A DNA stretch of 64,000 bases from Oopsacas minuta (GCA_024704765.1 JAKMXF010000298.1:372001-436000), one strand, 5' to 3'. Shown: positions 48,039 to 57,882, counted from the first letter of the stretch. Made by a program: numbers and translations. Notes: generated from the letters alone by a model not told the origin.

Positions 48039-50162
48039 ATGGCAGAAGTGGTTCAACAGACGTCAGTTGACCCTGAAGAAACAGGTCATAGAGATATCGC
48101 AAGGAGGAGAGCTATACGTGAGAAAAAGCGCGTTGTTGTTAAAGATCATACCTTCGAACAACATTTCTTCAAACAACCAACATTTTGCTCGCATTGCCGG
48201 AATTTTATATACGGTATAGGTAAGCAGGGATTTCAATGTCTCCAATGCGGATATGTACTACATAGACATTGTGTTGATTTAGTAGCATTCAACTGTCCAA
48301 AAAGTGCAAAAGGTATTCAGGTATTGAAGAAAGGTGAAGGTAAAGTACACAATTTTCAGGTACACTCATATGGGAAGTTTACATTCTGTGATCACTGTGG
48401 ACAATTGCTGTACGGTCTCTTCAGACAAGGTTACCAATGTAGTGATCAGGAATGTGGCTGTAATGTGCATTCCTATTGTAAGCCTTTCGTTGCTAACTTG
48501 TGTGGGACACATTCCAACGAGAAGTTTGGACGCCTTCAAATGAATATTGTTTTCAATGAGATGAATGATAGAAATCCAGTTATCGTAATCGACATAAAGC
48601 AAGCAAAGAACTTGTTACCAAGTGATGCAGATGGAATGTCAAACTCTTACTGCCAAGTAACAATGCTTGACAAGAAAGGAAAAGAAGTAATCAAACACAA
48701 AACTGAGGTCATAGAAAGGTCATTGGCTCCAGTATTCAATGAGAGTTTCGTGATACCATTCAACCCTTCCAAATGCGAAAGAATGAGCGTTGAAGTAATG
48801 GACTTTTCGGGAAAGTTCTTGGGAGGAATGTCTTTCAATTTGAGTGAGTTGACTAACTTCACAAAACCCCAGGATATCTGGTTCACCCTTTACAATGAGA
48901 ACGTCAGTAGACATCTGAACAATAGAACGATTGTAGAATCAGACGAGGCTGAAATCAAACGGTTAATTGACCAGGTAGCGACTGTACGTTTCTGCTCCCC
49001 AGTAAAATCTCTCCCATTGGACCAAAGTCTCGGCTTATCATTGATACCTGGAATGTGTGAAGAGGATGTCATGGCGTTGGAAAAATTCAAACTCATACAG
49101 GTGCTCGGAAAAGGAGCATTCGGAAAAGTGTTCATGATAGAGAGCAGTGAGTATACAGAAGAAATATTCGCGCTAAAGATAATGCACAAAGAATTGGTGT
49201 TTGAATACGATGCAGCTGACTGTACAATGATGGAGAAACTTGTTTTAGCACTCGAAGACAAAAATAAACCTCCGTTTTTAACGAAACTAAAAGCTTCATT
49301 CCAGGATCAAGATAACCTCTACATGGTGATGGAGTTCCTACCCGGAGGAGATTTACTATTCCATCTGCTTAAAAATGTAAGGTTTACAGATGAACGTTCG
49401 AAATTCTACATAGCTGAAATATCACTCGCTATCTTCTTCCTACACTCTAAAGAAATTATATACCGTGATCTAAAGCCTGATAATGTTCTTCTCAGTGCAG
49501 AGGGACACATAAAACTGGCAGATTTCGGGCTCTGTAAAGAAGGAATAAAGAATGGGAAAAGTACAACCAGGACATATTGCGGAACACTCGACTACATGGC
49601 TCCTGAGATTCTACAACGCAAAGATTATGACAATTCCGTTGACTTGTGGAGTATAGGAGTAATGCTATATGAAATGTTAGCAGGGAGAACTCCATTCGAT
49701 GCTCGTACTGAAGAAATGGTAATCTCCAATATAAAGAATAGGGCTCCAAGCTTCCCAAACAACTTCAATAAAGATGCAATCAAATTAATTACTGCATTGT
49801 TGAAGAAAAATCCCAAAGATAGGCTGGGGTTTGATCCAGGAGACGGGCAGAAAAACTTCCAGGATAATAAATATTTCGCAGATATTGATTGGGATATGCT
49901 GAGGAACCTGCAAATCAAACCGCCATTTGTACCAACATATAAGGGAAAGAAATCAGCAGGAAATTTCGACAAAGAATTCACGCAGGCCTCCATTAGAATA
50001 ACGAAAACTTCTGGTCGAAATTCGATGTTAATGCAGCATGATGCTTTTGATGGGTTTGAGTATACCAGTCCAGATTTGAGGGTAGCGTTACAAAAAGAGA
50101 GAATGAAAAATAAGACAGCCGAAGAACCGAAGAACCCTCAAGAGCCTCAGGTGCCGAATTAG
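48039..50162 (+). CDS. Protein kinase C, intronless paralogue with degenerate C2 calcium site (PKC-B)
   Basis: 707 aa in one exon, same order as PKC-A: pseudosubstrate-like region (about 21-34, ARRRAIREKKR), C1A, C1B, C2, kinase, tail. Kinase residues are complete: GKGAFGKV, ALKIMHK, YRDLKPDN, DFG, TRTYCGT, APE. In C2, loop 1 is SDADGMSNSY (second Asp replaced by Asn) and loop 3 is shortened (VMDFSGKFLGG), so four of the five usual Ca2+ ligands are lost or displaced; calcium-independent regulation is inferred. C1B again has C-x4-C (CSDQEC). The hydrophobic motif is FDGFEY (Glu) and no TP turn motif is seen. There is a unique polar C-terminal tail of about 28 residues. Same orientation as PKC-A 8.8 kb upstream, with the same rare features: a duplicate pair. 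Confidence 0.95.
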   Translation: MAEVVQQTSVDPEETGHRDIARRRAIREKKRVVVKDHTFEQHFFKQPTFCSHCRNFIYGIGKQGFQCLQCGYVLHRHCVDLVAFNCPKSAKGIQVLKKGEGKVHNFQVHSYGKFTFCDHCGQLLYGLFRQGYQCSDQECGCNVHSYCKPFVANLCGTHSNEKFGRLQMNIVFNEMNDRNPVIVIDIKQAKNLLPSDADGMSNSYCQVTMLDKKGKEVIKHKTEVIERSLAPVFNESFVIPFNPSKCERMSVEVMDFSGKFLGGMSFNLSELTNFTKPQDIWFTLYNENVSRHLNNRTIVESDEAEIKRLIDQVATVRFCSPVKSLPLDQSLGLSLIPGMCEEDVMALEKFKLIQVLGKGAFGKVFMIESSEYTEEIFALKIMHKELVFEYDAADCTMMEKLVLALEDKNKPPFLTKLKASFQDQDNLYMVMEFLPGGDLLFHLLKNVRFTDERSKFYIAEISLAIFFLHSKEIIYRDLKPDNVLLSAEGHIKLADFGLCKEGIKNGKSTTRTYCGTLDYMAPEILQRKDYDNSVDLWSIGVMLYEMLAGRTPFDARTEEMVISNIKNRAPSFPNNFNKDAIKLITALLKKNPKDRLGFDPGDGQKNFQDNKYFADIDWDMLRNLQIKPPFVPTYKGKKSAGNFDKEFTQASIRITKTSGRNSMLMQHDAFDGFEYTSPDLRVALQKERMKNKTAEEPKNPQEPQVPN

Positions 50163-51373
50163 TAACTAATATTCTGATTGGGATTTATAGATATTTTTGG
50201 TATATTTGTGTTTTGCTATGCTATTAGCAGAGTAGTGTTTTAGCTGTTAGCAATTCGTAATTAGTTTTTGTTCTGCTATGCATCTTACTGGATTAAATAT
50301 AACTTGTGCATATTTTCTAAGAATGTGTAGTAGATTTGGACAGCTTTTTCGTATTTGGCACGTATACTGTTACCATGCTCACAAAGTGCAAAACAGACCT
50401 GAGAGTTCATGCTATGTTCATACCAGGTCCATGCGATAAGTTTAAACTCTTAAATTTGTGTCATTGTCCAAAGTTCATGCCATTAATCAATATTTAAAAC
50501 AGGAAACAGTTAGTGTTTGTTGATAATAAAAGAATAGTTTGTATAATTATGAAAAACAAGACGATAACACAAATTATGTTAATTACTGTTATTCTAAAAC
50601 AATAGTATCGCTAAAAGTGAAGTTATTAACTCAGTATGCTTTTCCTCCGTAGAGTATTATAATTCAAGAAAGTAAATATGAATAATTATTGATGTGTAAT
50701 AGGAAGTATACAGTTATGAAGCCATAAATAGAAGGTAGTTAAACCCTCATGGTTGTGAGTATCCATGGTTGTTATAATAGAAGTAGTTAAATCATCATAC
50801 AACAGTCCAAACAAAGGCCAAAATCTATGAACTTTGTTCATAATCTGGCAAAACTGAACATGTAATAAGCTTGTCAAAGGAGCTTGTCAGAAGTGGCGGT
50901 TGTTATGTAAAGATGGATAATATAGGCAGGTTAATTTAATGGAAACCGTACAGCAGAACAGAACAGTATATTTGTATTTTTAAATGACTGTAATCTACAA
51001 GTGACAGCTACGAGTATGCCTCTCTACTGCAGGTTCCACTGTTTATTGATTGTTTGATAGAGTTGTTTGAGCAATGGTACTTTACTTAGCGGAATTGTGA
51101 AATGTATCAAAATCGAGGCCCGAGGATAACGTAATATTTGAGTCAGGGAAATGTTGAGAATCATGCTGTTTTAATAAATGTAAGTTCAGTGGGTCTGCAG
51201 AACAAATCGCCAAATAGCAATTTGCAGGCATTTAAAGTGTATTTTGTATTGATATAATTTCCTATAGAAGCAAGTACTGTACTCGTATTAGCAAGGGATT
51301 ATAAAATATACACGACAAATATTGTCTTTTCAACTTCATATCTTAAGATATAGGACAAATATCAAAATATCTA
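50163..51373. other. Intergenic between PKC-B and SET gene, 1.2 kb
   Basis: 3' flanks of two convergent genes. AT-rich, no gene recognised. A single MITE-like end (GCAGGTTCCACTG) occurs near 51029-51041. Confidence 0.5.
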
Positions 51374-52123
51374 CTAAACATCTTGATAAGGCAAATACCC
51401 TCTACAATTATCAGATTTACATAAACAAACACTCGTAGCCTTATCAACTATGACGTCACTTCCACCTGCATAATCATACGTAAGCTCTTCTCCTATGGGA
51501 ATATCTTTCAGAGCAAACATACACAAATGAGGAAGAATAGAATTTACTCGTACTGGCATAATTGTTAAATTTGGCTTACAGGAATGATTAATAAAACGAG
51601 ATTCATTTCCCTTTAAAGTAGCATCAATACAAGTAATGAATGTCTTCGTATCTCCAGCATGTTCCTTCAGGATAATTATATAACAAGGATCTATTGTATT
51701 CAGTTTTTCTAACCGTTTTTTCGCTTCTCTAACTTTGATAATTTCTCCAATAAATTCTATGACAAATTGCCCAGTTGAAAATTGTGTATGACAACGTAAT
51801 CCAAGACCCTTATAGTCTGTATTGAATACTTGAAAGCAGTACAAATAATCTCTCTGAGTTACTCTATTAGCACAGTTTAAATCACAAACACAATTAGAAT
51901 TACATTCAAATATAGGATAATTGAATTTTGAAAGGATGTGATCAATCTTCAGGAATCCTTCATCGTATACATATTTAGATTTGTTAAGACAACTGCATTG
52001 TGAATCTAAACATGTTTTACAATGACAACCAGGGTAATAACTTTCTGTATCACTAATACCTTCTATAGAATACTCACGTTTGAAAATACGTTGAAATAAG
52101 GCAGTAGGATAATTTGAGGCCAT
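51374..52123 (-). CDS. SET-domain histone methyltransferase, SETMAR/SUV39 type
   Basis: A 249-aa intronless frame from the ATG at 52123. The pre-SET has nine cysteines in two groups (CHCKTCLDSQCSC and CNSNCVCDLNC) fitting a three-zinc Cys9 cluster. SET motifs: KGLGLR, FVIEFIGEII, a Y-I-I-x-L strand, RFINHSCKPNL (SAM/knot motif), and GEELTYDYAGG with the catalytic-site Tyr. The post-SET CLCKSDNCRGYLP supplies three cysteines. The VRVNSILPHLCMFALKDI stretch matches the SETMAR SET domain most closely (VRIDSMVPKLALFAAKDI in humans). There is no attached transposase, as expected outside anthropoid primates. Predicted to methylate histone H3 (K9 or K36 type); the exact residue cannot be told from sequence. 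Confidence 0.85.
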   Translation of the reverse strand: MASNYPTALFQRIFKREYSIEGISDTESYYPGCHCKTCLDSQCSCLNKSKYVYDEGFLKIDHILSKFNYPIFECNSNCVCDLNCANRVTQRDYLYCFQVFNTDYKGLGLRCHTQFSTGQFVIEFIGEIIKVREAKKRLEKLNTIDPCYIIILKEHAGDTKTFITCIDATLKGNESRFINHSCKPNLTIMPVRVNSILPHLCMFALKDIPIGEELTYDYAGGSDVIVDKATSVCLCKSDNCRGYLPYQDV

Positions 52124-52837
52124 TTAGTAGAATAACTAATTATCATGTGATATCACAGACAATAAGAAGAGCTGTGACACTCAGAAACGTGATTAATTGA
52201 GGTAGGTTGGAGGCGTATGGAACCATAGGAATGCAGTATAACCTCCAATTGAGAATCAGTGAAATGGAACGTGAATGTCTCATGAGGTAATACATTGGGA
52301 ATATCAAGTTCATAATCATGCTAGATGCTTTATATTATAATATACAATATATTTATCAAAAATCTAAATGCATAATCTTGAAGTAATTACAGTGATGGGG
52401 CTCATAAATCATGTAGCATTGAACAATGACGCCACTCCAATCATAGGTATTTTGGTATACATTCACAAAATAAGCGAGTACAAAAGTTATTATAAGAGTA
52501 ATGAAACTTCCTGATTTTTAGCTTGCAACAACGCATCGCTCCGTATTAGAACCATTTGTATTACTACAGAAATAATATTACAATTTCGCGCAGGGGAAAA
52601 GTACAGTAACTCCCCGTTATATCGAAGGAATTGATTTTACTCAGCTTACCAAGATCCCAACTCCCAAGCACTGCGTTATAACGAGTGTTAATTACTGTAT
52701 TAGTGAAATTATTTCCCTAGCTCGAAGTTTGGATATTCCTATATCATTAATAGAGTAGATGTATATACTTAACCTACAATTATCAGTATTCAGATACACA
52801 GCAAAGCTTAACACCTATAATATCATAAGAGAGATAA
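52124..52837. other. Intergenic with a pogo-like MITE
   Basis: Contains the MITE at 52604-52697 and a single MITE-like end at about 52233 (CAGTATAACCTCCAATTGAG). No gene. Confidence 0.5.
52604..52697. mobile_element. 94-bp pogo-like MITE
   Basis: CAGTAACTCCCCGTTATATC and GTTATAACGAGTGTTAATTACTG are imperfect inverted ends, with TA on both sides. It belongs near the CAGTCAACTC family. Confidence 0.65.
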
Positions 52838-53905
52838 CTATTCATCTTTCTTAGGATCAGAAATTTTCAGTTCTTCCTTATTCCCTTCCAATTCTTCTTC
52901 ATCATAATCTTCATACTTCAATAGAGCTCCCAAATCACCACAAAGGAATGCAGTCATTAGGGGTATTCCTAAACAAGCAGGTACGAGGTAGAGTAGTGCA
53001 GGCTGCGCCGCTTGGAATGTTGTCAAAACAAAAATAGTAACTACCATGCCAAGAATGTAAGAAATCAAACTAGTGTAAAAATAGAATTTTGACCCAGGCT
53101 TTAGAGAGTGATCAAATCTGCAAAACATTGCTATTAACAGCCCAGGAACAACGATGTCACCAAGACCTAACATTGTATGTGATTTTCCTGCAAATCCTAT
53201 GTCAATAAAATCCAATGGGAACATTAATTTTATCGGCGCATCAAATGACTTAGCTACAGTCACCATTACATCAGTGCCGAATACCCAGAAAATGTCATAA
53301 ATGAATAGCCCACCCATCATAATGCTAGCGACAGATACACTTTGTATTGGAATTGTTTCTATAGCCGAAGTGGCCAGTGTTAGACCGAATAGATTGTTCG
53401 CTACCCAGTGCTTCTCCATGAAATACCAACCTCCGAATAAACCCGAGAATACAAAAGATAGAATAGTGAGAGCAGTAATTGGAGTACCAAACAGATTGAA
53501 TAACACACTTTGAGTGAATCCACGGTTAACGATAGTTTTCTCAATGAAGAATGACATACTAACAACGCCCAACCATGTGAATAACAATGATATTAAAAGG
53601 TTGACAAGATCAGGGGGAAGATACTTAAAGATTAAGTAGAAACTGAATAATACTCCGCTAGCGTAGAATGGGAACAGCATAGCTTTTTTCTTTGTGATTA
53701 TGTCTGTATTTCCTTGATTCCCAGTTTCTCTTACCAGGATATGGAACGCAACAGAACGAATAGAACCGATAATAATAGGAGTAAGAGCCATCGTTAACAT
53801 ACTGGAGTATGCAATAATGAGAGCTTCTCTAGATGCATTGTAACGTGTAAGATTAGTTGATGTGTTTAAAGACGAATCAGCTGTTGGAAGTTCTGTTTCT
53901 GACAT
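52838..53905 (-). CDS. HM13: Signal peptide peptidase (intramembrane aspartyl protease)
   Basis: A 355-aa intronless frame from the ATG at 53905 (human HM13 377 aa). It has nine predicted membrane spans. Both catalytic aspartates are in their motifs, FIYDIFWVF and MLGLGDIVVPG, and the QPALLYLVP motif near the C-terminus is present. The enzyme cleaves left-over signal peptides and some tail-anchored proteins in the ER membrane. The N-terminus has N-glycosylation-type sites (NTSTNLT) as in animal SPP. The C-terminal tail is acidic and ends KKDE, close to the KKXX-type retrieval signal. Confidence 0.96.
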   Translation of the reverse strand: MSETELPTADSSLNTSTNLTRYNASREALIIAYSSMLTMALTPIIIGSIRSVAFHILVRETGNQGNTDIITKKKAMLFPFYASGVLFSFYLIFKYLPPDLVNLLISLLFTWLGVVSMSFFIEKTIVNRGFTQSVLFNLFGTPITALTILSFVFSGLFGGWYFMEKHWVANNLFGLTLATSAIETIPIQSVSVASIMMGGLFIYDIFWVFGTDVMVTVAKSFDAPIKLMFPLDFIDIGFAGKSHTMLGLGDIVVPGLLIAMFCRFDHSLKPGSKFYFYTSLISYILGMVVTIFVLTTFQAAQPALLYLVPACLGIPLMTAFLCGDLGALLKYEDYDEEELEGNKEELKISDPKKDE

Positions 53906-54099
53906 ACTGAATATTTCGTGTTATTATGTGGTAGCTAATAATAGAAAGATGAAGTAATCTAACAAATCATTTCATAAAGTGTTCGAATCGAAATTAATAA
54001 AATGCAAGGAATAACAACTTTTGATTTGTTGACAATTTGAAATGGATTTAATTAGAAAATAATAATACAATAAATATAAGATATCTCAACGAAATTGTG

Positions 54100-54347
54100 A
54101 ATGTGAATAATACACACAGGTCATCACTTGAAAGCCTTGGAAATTGGCAGGCTCTCAACCTGGAAATTTTAAATAATCAGATCCGTGAAAATCTCACAAC
54201 TCGATCGGGAGAAGTACGAATTAGTATTAGTTTGTATGAAATGACTATGGATTGTGGTAACTGGTAGGTGTGGGCCAGAAATTGTGAGCACACAACCGAT
54301 GGGTTGTGATATTATAGACGAGTTGAATGTACTATTGGGAAGAAATA
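54100..54347. other. 3' flank of selenoprotein L copy 1
   Basis: It contains another imperfect hairpin on the minus strand (GAGAGCC ... GGCTTTC near 54130-54155, with CAGGT/ACCTG below it) that lacks the ATGA. This was judged a weaker SECIS alternative. Confidence 0.3.
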
Positions 54348-54412
54348 GATTCAAATAAGATCAAACAAATAATAACAATAAAGTTTCTATTATTTCCATC
54401 ATATAATGAACC
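54348..54412 (-). promoter_or_regulatory. SECIS-like element, selenoprotein L copy 1
   Basis: Minus strand: lower stem GGTTCA (54407-54412) with TGAATC (54348-54353, one G-U pair); core ATGA (54399-54402) opposite TGAT (54360-54363); exactly 12 nt between ATGA and AAA (54384-54386); upper stem AAATAATA (54388-54395) with TATTATTT (54367-54374). Some mismatches lie next to the core. Core order, 12-nt spacing and unpaired AAA fit a eukaryotic SECIS. Confidence 0.75.
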
Positions 54413-54422
54413 AATATAAAAG

Positions 54423-55034
54423 TTATAATTTACTTTTGAGCTCAGTGTTGACTACATGAATCAGCTGATCAACAACTGGTCTATCATCAGGTCTCTCACA
54501 ACGATAAAGATAAACAATCCGTCCTTCTTTGTCAACAAGAGCATCTCCCCCTAATTGAGTTACTTCCTCATCACTACGCGGTTTTCGTATCGAGTGACCT
54601 TGAAGCGATTTCTGTAAATACCACCACAATGTCCACGCATGCCAACTCTTATATGTTGAATTAGCGAATCCAAACGCCTTATAAATAGACGTATTGTGAG
54701 TGATAAATAAGGGAAAATTAACGTTTGTGTATTTCAGCCAGTTTATCGCAGTCTCTCTGTCGTAAATAGCTAACAGGACAATATTAAGCTTATCTAGCAA
54801 ATCTTGAGAATTAGATAGCTCTTGTACATGTAGTTGTCATGGAAGTCAATTGGAATGTCTCAAGAAAACGAATAGAGTATGTTTTGAAAATTTTCCAATT
54901 TCGTCATGTCCTTTAGAAATGTCTAGTAAAGAAATAGAATTTCCATTCTGACAATCTGTGACGCGTATAGAGGGTTGTAAAGTGTCTCCAATGTTGAGAG
55001 GAGGGATCAGAGTGTCAGGATACTGTTCAGCCAT
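54423..55034 (-). CDS. Selenoprotein L-type peroxiredoxin-like protein, copy 1 (UxxU)
   Basis: A single frame runs 55034 to 54423, 203 aa, if two in-frame TGA codons (54846-54848 and 54837-54839) are read as selenocysteine, U63 and U66. The context is FLRHSN-U-LP-U-QLHVQEL, exactly where peroxiredoxin-like (PRXL2/AAED1) proteins have CxxC after a hydrophobic strand (LFVFLRH). Beyond the TGAs the frame stays open and homologous for 137 codons (LDKLNIVLLAIYD, then LGGDALVDKEGRIVYLYR, PDDRP), so they are not stops of a dead gene. A SECIS-like hairpin lies 11 nt after the stop (54348-54412). Known selenoprotein L has this UxxU diselenide motif in a thioredoxin fold and occurs in aquatic animals. 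TGA is an ordinary stop elsewhere in the window (PKC-A at 39194-39196). Conventional annotation would truncate this at 62 residues. Confidence 0.87.
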
Positions 55035-55439
55035 AAAATGACCAGAAATGATACTGAAAATTCTAGTTGGATGAATAAAAAGTTAATAATATTTAAAGAT
55101 TCAAGTCATTAATGAAGTGTTCCACCAAAATGTCATTTACATAAAACAAATAGAATTAAAAGGTATCAGGTAGTGACGTAGCTGTACCTGGACCCAGGCT
55201 TTATATTCGTGAAAATTGACGCGAAAGACAAATTCGGGAACGAAGAGACTAGACTGTATTTAATACCAATATTTCCCATAAATTCAATAATCATAGGAAG
55301 TTTGGCTAAAGCGCTTGTACTTTTAGTTGAATTCACCCTTGACAAATCTACGTTGAAAATAACATATGAAACGGCATTGGAGTGCAGCATTTCGAAAAAG
55401 ACACTCAAAATACATCATTCCAAAGTATAATATAATTTA

Positions 55440-55709
55440 AGGTCTGTTGAATTCTATTAGTTTAAAAGAATTCATGCAGTCATCTGGTATAAATTACAGT
55501 TTGAGCGAATTTGATAATCCTCACATGAAACCAGTTATGAATATCTTTCGCCTTTACACATCATAAAACATATCTCTCAGCGCATCAATATGAATATGGG
55601 ACTTTGCGTAATACCAAATATATATATATAAATACAAAATTTGATACTAATCATGAAAATATTATCCACCACATCGGGAAATATGATTTAACGAAACTTC
55701 ACATAATAA
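55440..55709 (+). repeat. Duplicated 5' flank, copy upstream of the selenoprotein L pseudogene
   Basis: Resembles 56477-56753 over about 270 bp (for example GGTCTG-TGAA-TCTATTA, GACTTTGC-TAATACC, CATGAAAATAT near the end, then TTCACATAATAAATGGCAGAAGC against TCCACACAATAAATGGCAGAAGC). The homology runs from promoter into coding sequence, showing a tandem DNA duplication, not retroposition. Confidence 0.7.
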
Positions 55710-55940
55710 ATGGCAGAAGCTGAAAAGAAGTCTGCCACAAAGATAATGATAGGAGATAAAGCTCCCTTATCAAAGTTTCTCTGAGATTTTGAATTCGTCT
55801 CTCTTCCACAAATTTGTGCGAAGAATGACTCAAAGAAAACACTATTTGTGTTCTTACGTCATCATAAATGAGGCTTTTGATAAGAGTATATACTTGAGTT
55901 GGAAAGTATTTGTTTGTCCACTTTGTATTATAATGATAGG
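55710..55940 (+). pseudogene. Selenoprotein L-type pseudogene (UxxU followed by ochre stop)
   Basis: Begins MAEAEKKSATKIMIGDKAPL, close to the gene at 56754. An in-frame TGA at 55782-55784 replaces an Arg codon. After LFVFLRHHK come TGA (55869-55871), Gly-Phe, TGA (55878-55880), i.e. the UxxU spacing, then a TAA at 55881-55883 where copies 1 and 2 have Gln. Similarity fades after LELES. No SECIS-like core was found downstream. This is a truncated relic showing that the plus-strand ancestor also had UxxU. Confidence 0.8.
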
Positions 55941-56753
55941 GGAAGATGATCTGCGTACATAATATAGGGACTAACATATCCTTCTGGTGACGATATAGGA
56001 AAAGTAAACAATTACATTAGGATTAGCGAGTATGCTGATTCCGATTTTCTTTCGAGTTAATCCTATGCAAATATATTTGTTGTTTCATGAATATAAAGTA
56101 AAATATAAAGTCCCATGCAAACACAAGTGTTCGCAAGTCGAGCAGCGCGAGAAAGCGAAGCGGCTCGTGTAGTAAGAAAATACGATGAAATTGGAATTTT
56201 AATATAAATAATTCACACAATATAGATATGGAAACTGAGCTGGACTAAACCGAAAGCAATTTCGAATAAAGAGACTGTTTTGAATAGTCCAATCCTGAAG
56301 GAAAATTCGAAATTGGCGAGTATTGTAAGAGCTGAAGTAAAGGTGACAGTTATAAATTTTGCTGGTGATTATTGGCCATAATTAGTAATTTTATGAAAAA
56401 ATTACCAAAATAATTATTAGTTATATAACTCGAACATACAGTGAATCTTGCAGAGTAACTACAGGAATAGAATTCAAGGTCTGGTGAAATCTATTAATTT
56501 GAAGATTATCATGCGTTTATCTGTTATAATCTACAGCTTTGTAAAGTATACAGAGGGGATTGGAAAATTCGCGTATAAACCAGTCAAGTATAGCTTTCAT
56601 CTTTATAAATCAAATAACACATCACATTAATATGAATAGGGACTTTGCTATAATACCGCATATACACGTATATAAAATATTAGAGTGTACACTTTTCATG
56701 AAAATATAATCTGGATATATCGATATACAATTTACCGAAATTCCACACAATAA

Positions 56754-57323
56754 ATGGCAGAAGCATATGAAAATAAGCCTACCTCTCGGATAATGATAGG
56801 AGACCAAGCTCCCTTATCAATGTATTTAAGAGAAATTGAAAACGGAGAACTTATCTCTATTCCACAAATTTGTGCAAAGGATAACTCCAAAAGCACTCTG
56901 TTTGTATTCTTACGTCATTTCAATTGTATGTTTAGCAGAGAACATATACGTGAGTTGGAAAATACTCCCGCAATACTAGACCAACTTAACGTAGTGATTG
57001 TCTCAAATTTCGAGAAAGATGCAATTAAAGAATGGAAGCAGAAAGTCAACACAACTCTACCCATGTATATGGACCCAGAATTAGACCTGTACAAAATAAT
57101 GGGCTTTTCAGAGACAGCAAATACGAAAGCTAAGACTTTTTTCAAGGCAATTATACTGTCAATGAAAACTCGTTCAATTCCACAGAGATCTGGGAGAGAT
57201 ACACCAGGTCATTTGGGTGGAAATATGATTGTGGACAAGGAAGGAAAGGTAACATATCTTTATAGAAGCGAGAGTCCTGACGATAGACCACTTCCTTATG
57301 ACATATTGAAATCGCTCAGATAA
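56754..57323 (+). CDS. Selenoprotein L paralogue with Cys/Ser in place of Sec (CxxS)
   Basis: 189 aa, single exon, ATG at 56754, TAA stop. It aligns along its length with copies 1 and 2: IMIGDQAPL, IPQICA, TLFVFLRHFN, then C58-MF-S61 at the UxxU position, REHIRELENTPAILDQLN, LGGNMIVDKEGKVTYLYRSE, PDDRP. Thus the first Sec is Cys and the second (resolving) position is Ser, giving a CxxS site like monothiol redox proteins; thiol-disulfide oxidoreductase activity by a single Cys is inferred. The 3' flank keeps a SECIS-like hairpin (57371-57434) although no TGA needs recoding. It could be a recent Sec-to-Cys conversion. No signal peptide is seen, so it is probably cytosolic. Confidence 0.85.
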   Translation: MAEAYENKPTSRIMIGDQAPLSMYLREIENGELISIPQICAKDNSKSTLFVFLRHFNCMFSREHIRELENTPAILDQLNVVIVSNFEKDAIKEWKQKVNTTLPMYMDPELDLYKIMGFSETANTKAKTFFKAIILSMKTRSIPQRSGRDTPGHLGGNMIVDKEGKVTYLYRSESPDDRPLPYDILKSLR

Positions 57324-57370
57324 TTCAAATTTGCTGATAAATCGGGAGGATGTAATGTAAGAATTGGTGA

Positions 57371-57434
57371 ACTCAATAGTGATGTGAATAATATAAACAT
57401 TTATTTATTGATATTATTTGCTGATTTGTAGAGT
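57371..57434 (+). promoter_or_regulatory. SECIS-like element retained behind the Cys/Ser paralogue
   Basis: Lower stem ACTC (57371-57374) with GAGT (57431-57434); core GTGA (57379-57382) opposite TGAT (57422-57425); 12 nt to AAA (57395-57397); upper stem GAATAATAT (57386-57394) with ATATTATTT (57411-57419). The sequence is plainly related to the copy-1 element (AATAATA-G/T-AAAC). GTGA for ATGA is the only core change. Confidence 0.7.
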
Positions 57435-57819
57435 GAGACAATTAAATAAATTCTCTGAATTTTCCAATTATGCAAATTTCTTCAGCTGGGCTTTTCCGAA
57501 ACTTGTTTTAAACAGTCAATTCTGCAAAATTTGGAGGCTTGTATTCAGGAAATATGTCCCGAACAAAGAAAGGTCCCGACAACGGAATGTTATAGCCGCA
57601 ATTTAGGATATAATACATTCTGCATGTGTGACCAATTGTGTTTGGCTAGCTGAGATATACTATTATTGCTAGAGTACTGTTCAATTCAAAGTTTGAACAC
57701 ACTTAAGAATTATAAGGTCAATTCATAGAAATTAACGCAATTTAGAGAAAATTTCCTTTAATAACGTAACATCTAATAAAACGCACATAACAATTGAGAG
57801 AAGAAATAATAACTGGCTT

Positions 57820-57882
57820 GACTCTATAAATCAGTGAAGAATATCAATGATTTGTTTCTATACTTCACTTCATAGACGAGTC
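57820..57882 (-). promoter_or_regulatory. SECIS-like element, selenoprotein L copy 2
   Basis: Minus strand: lower stem GACTC (57878-57882) with GAGTC (57820-57824), all Watson-Crick; core ATGA (57870-57873) opposite TGAT (57830-57833); 12 nt to AAA (57855-57857); upper stem GTGAAG (57863-57868) with CTTCAC (57834-57839), one U-U, then ATA/TAT. The cleanest SECIS of the three. Confidence 0.85.

Noticed and set aside
54130-54155. Second hairpin as the SECIS of selenoprotein L copy 1
   Set aside because: It lacks ATGA at the core (TTGA) and its upper stem is too short; the hairpin at 54348-54412 fits better and matches the other copies.
54846-54848. Genome-wide reassignment of TGA as explanation for the selenoprotein L genes
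   Set aside because: TGA ends ordinary genes in the window, for example PKC-A at 39194-39196, and read-through is limited to the paired TGAs of one family with hairpins downstream.
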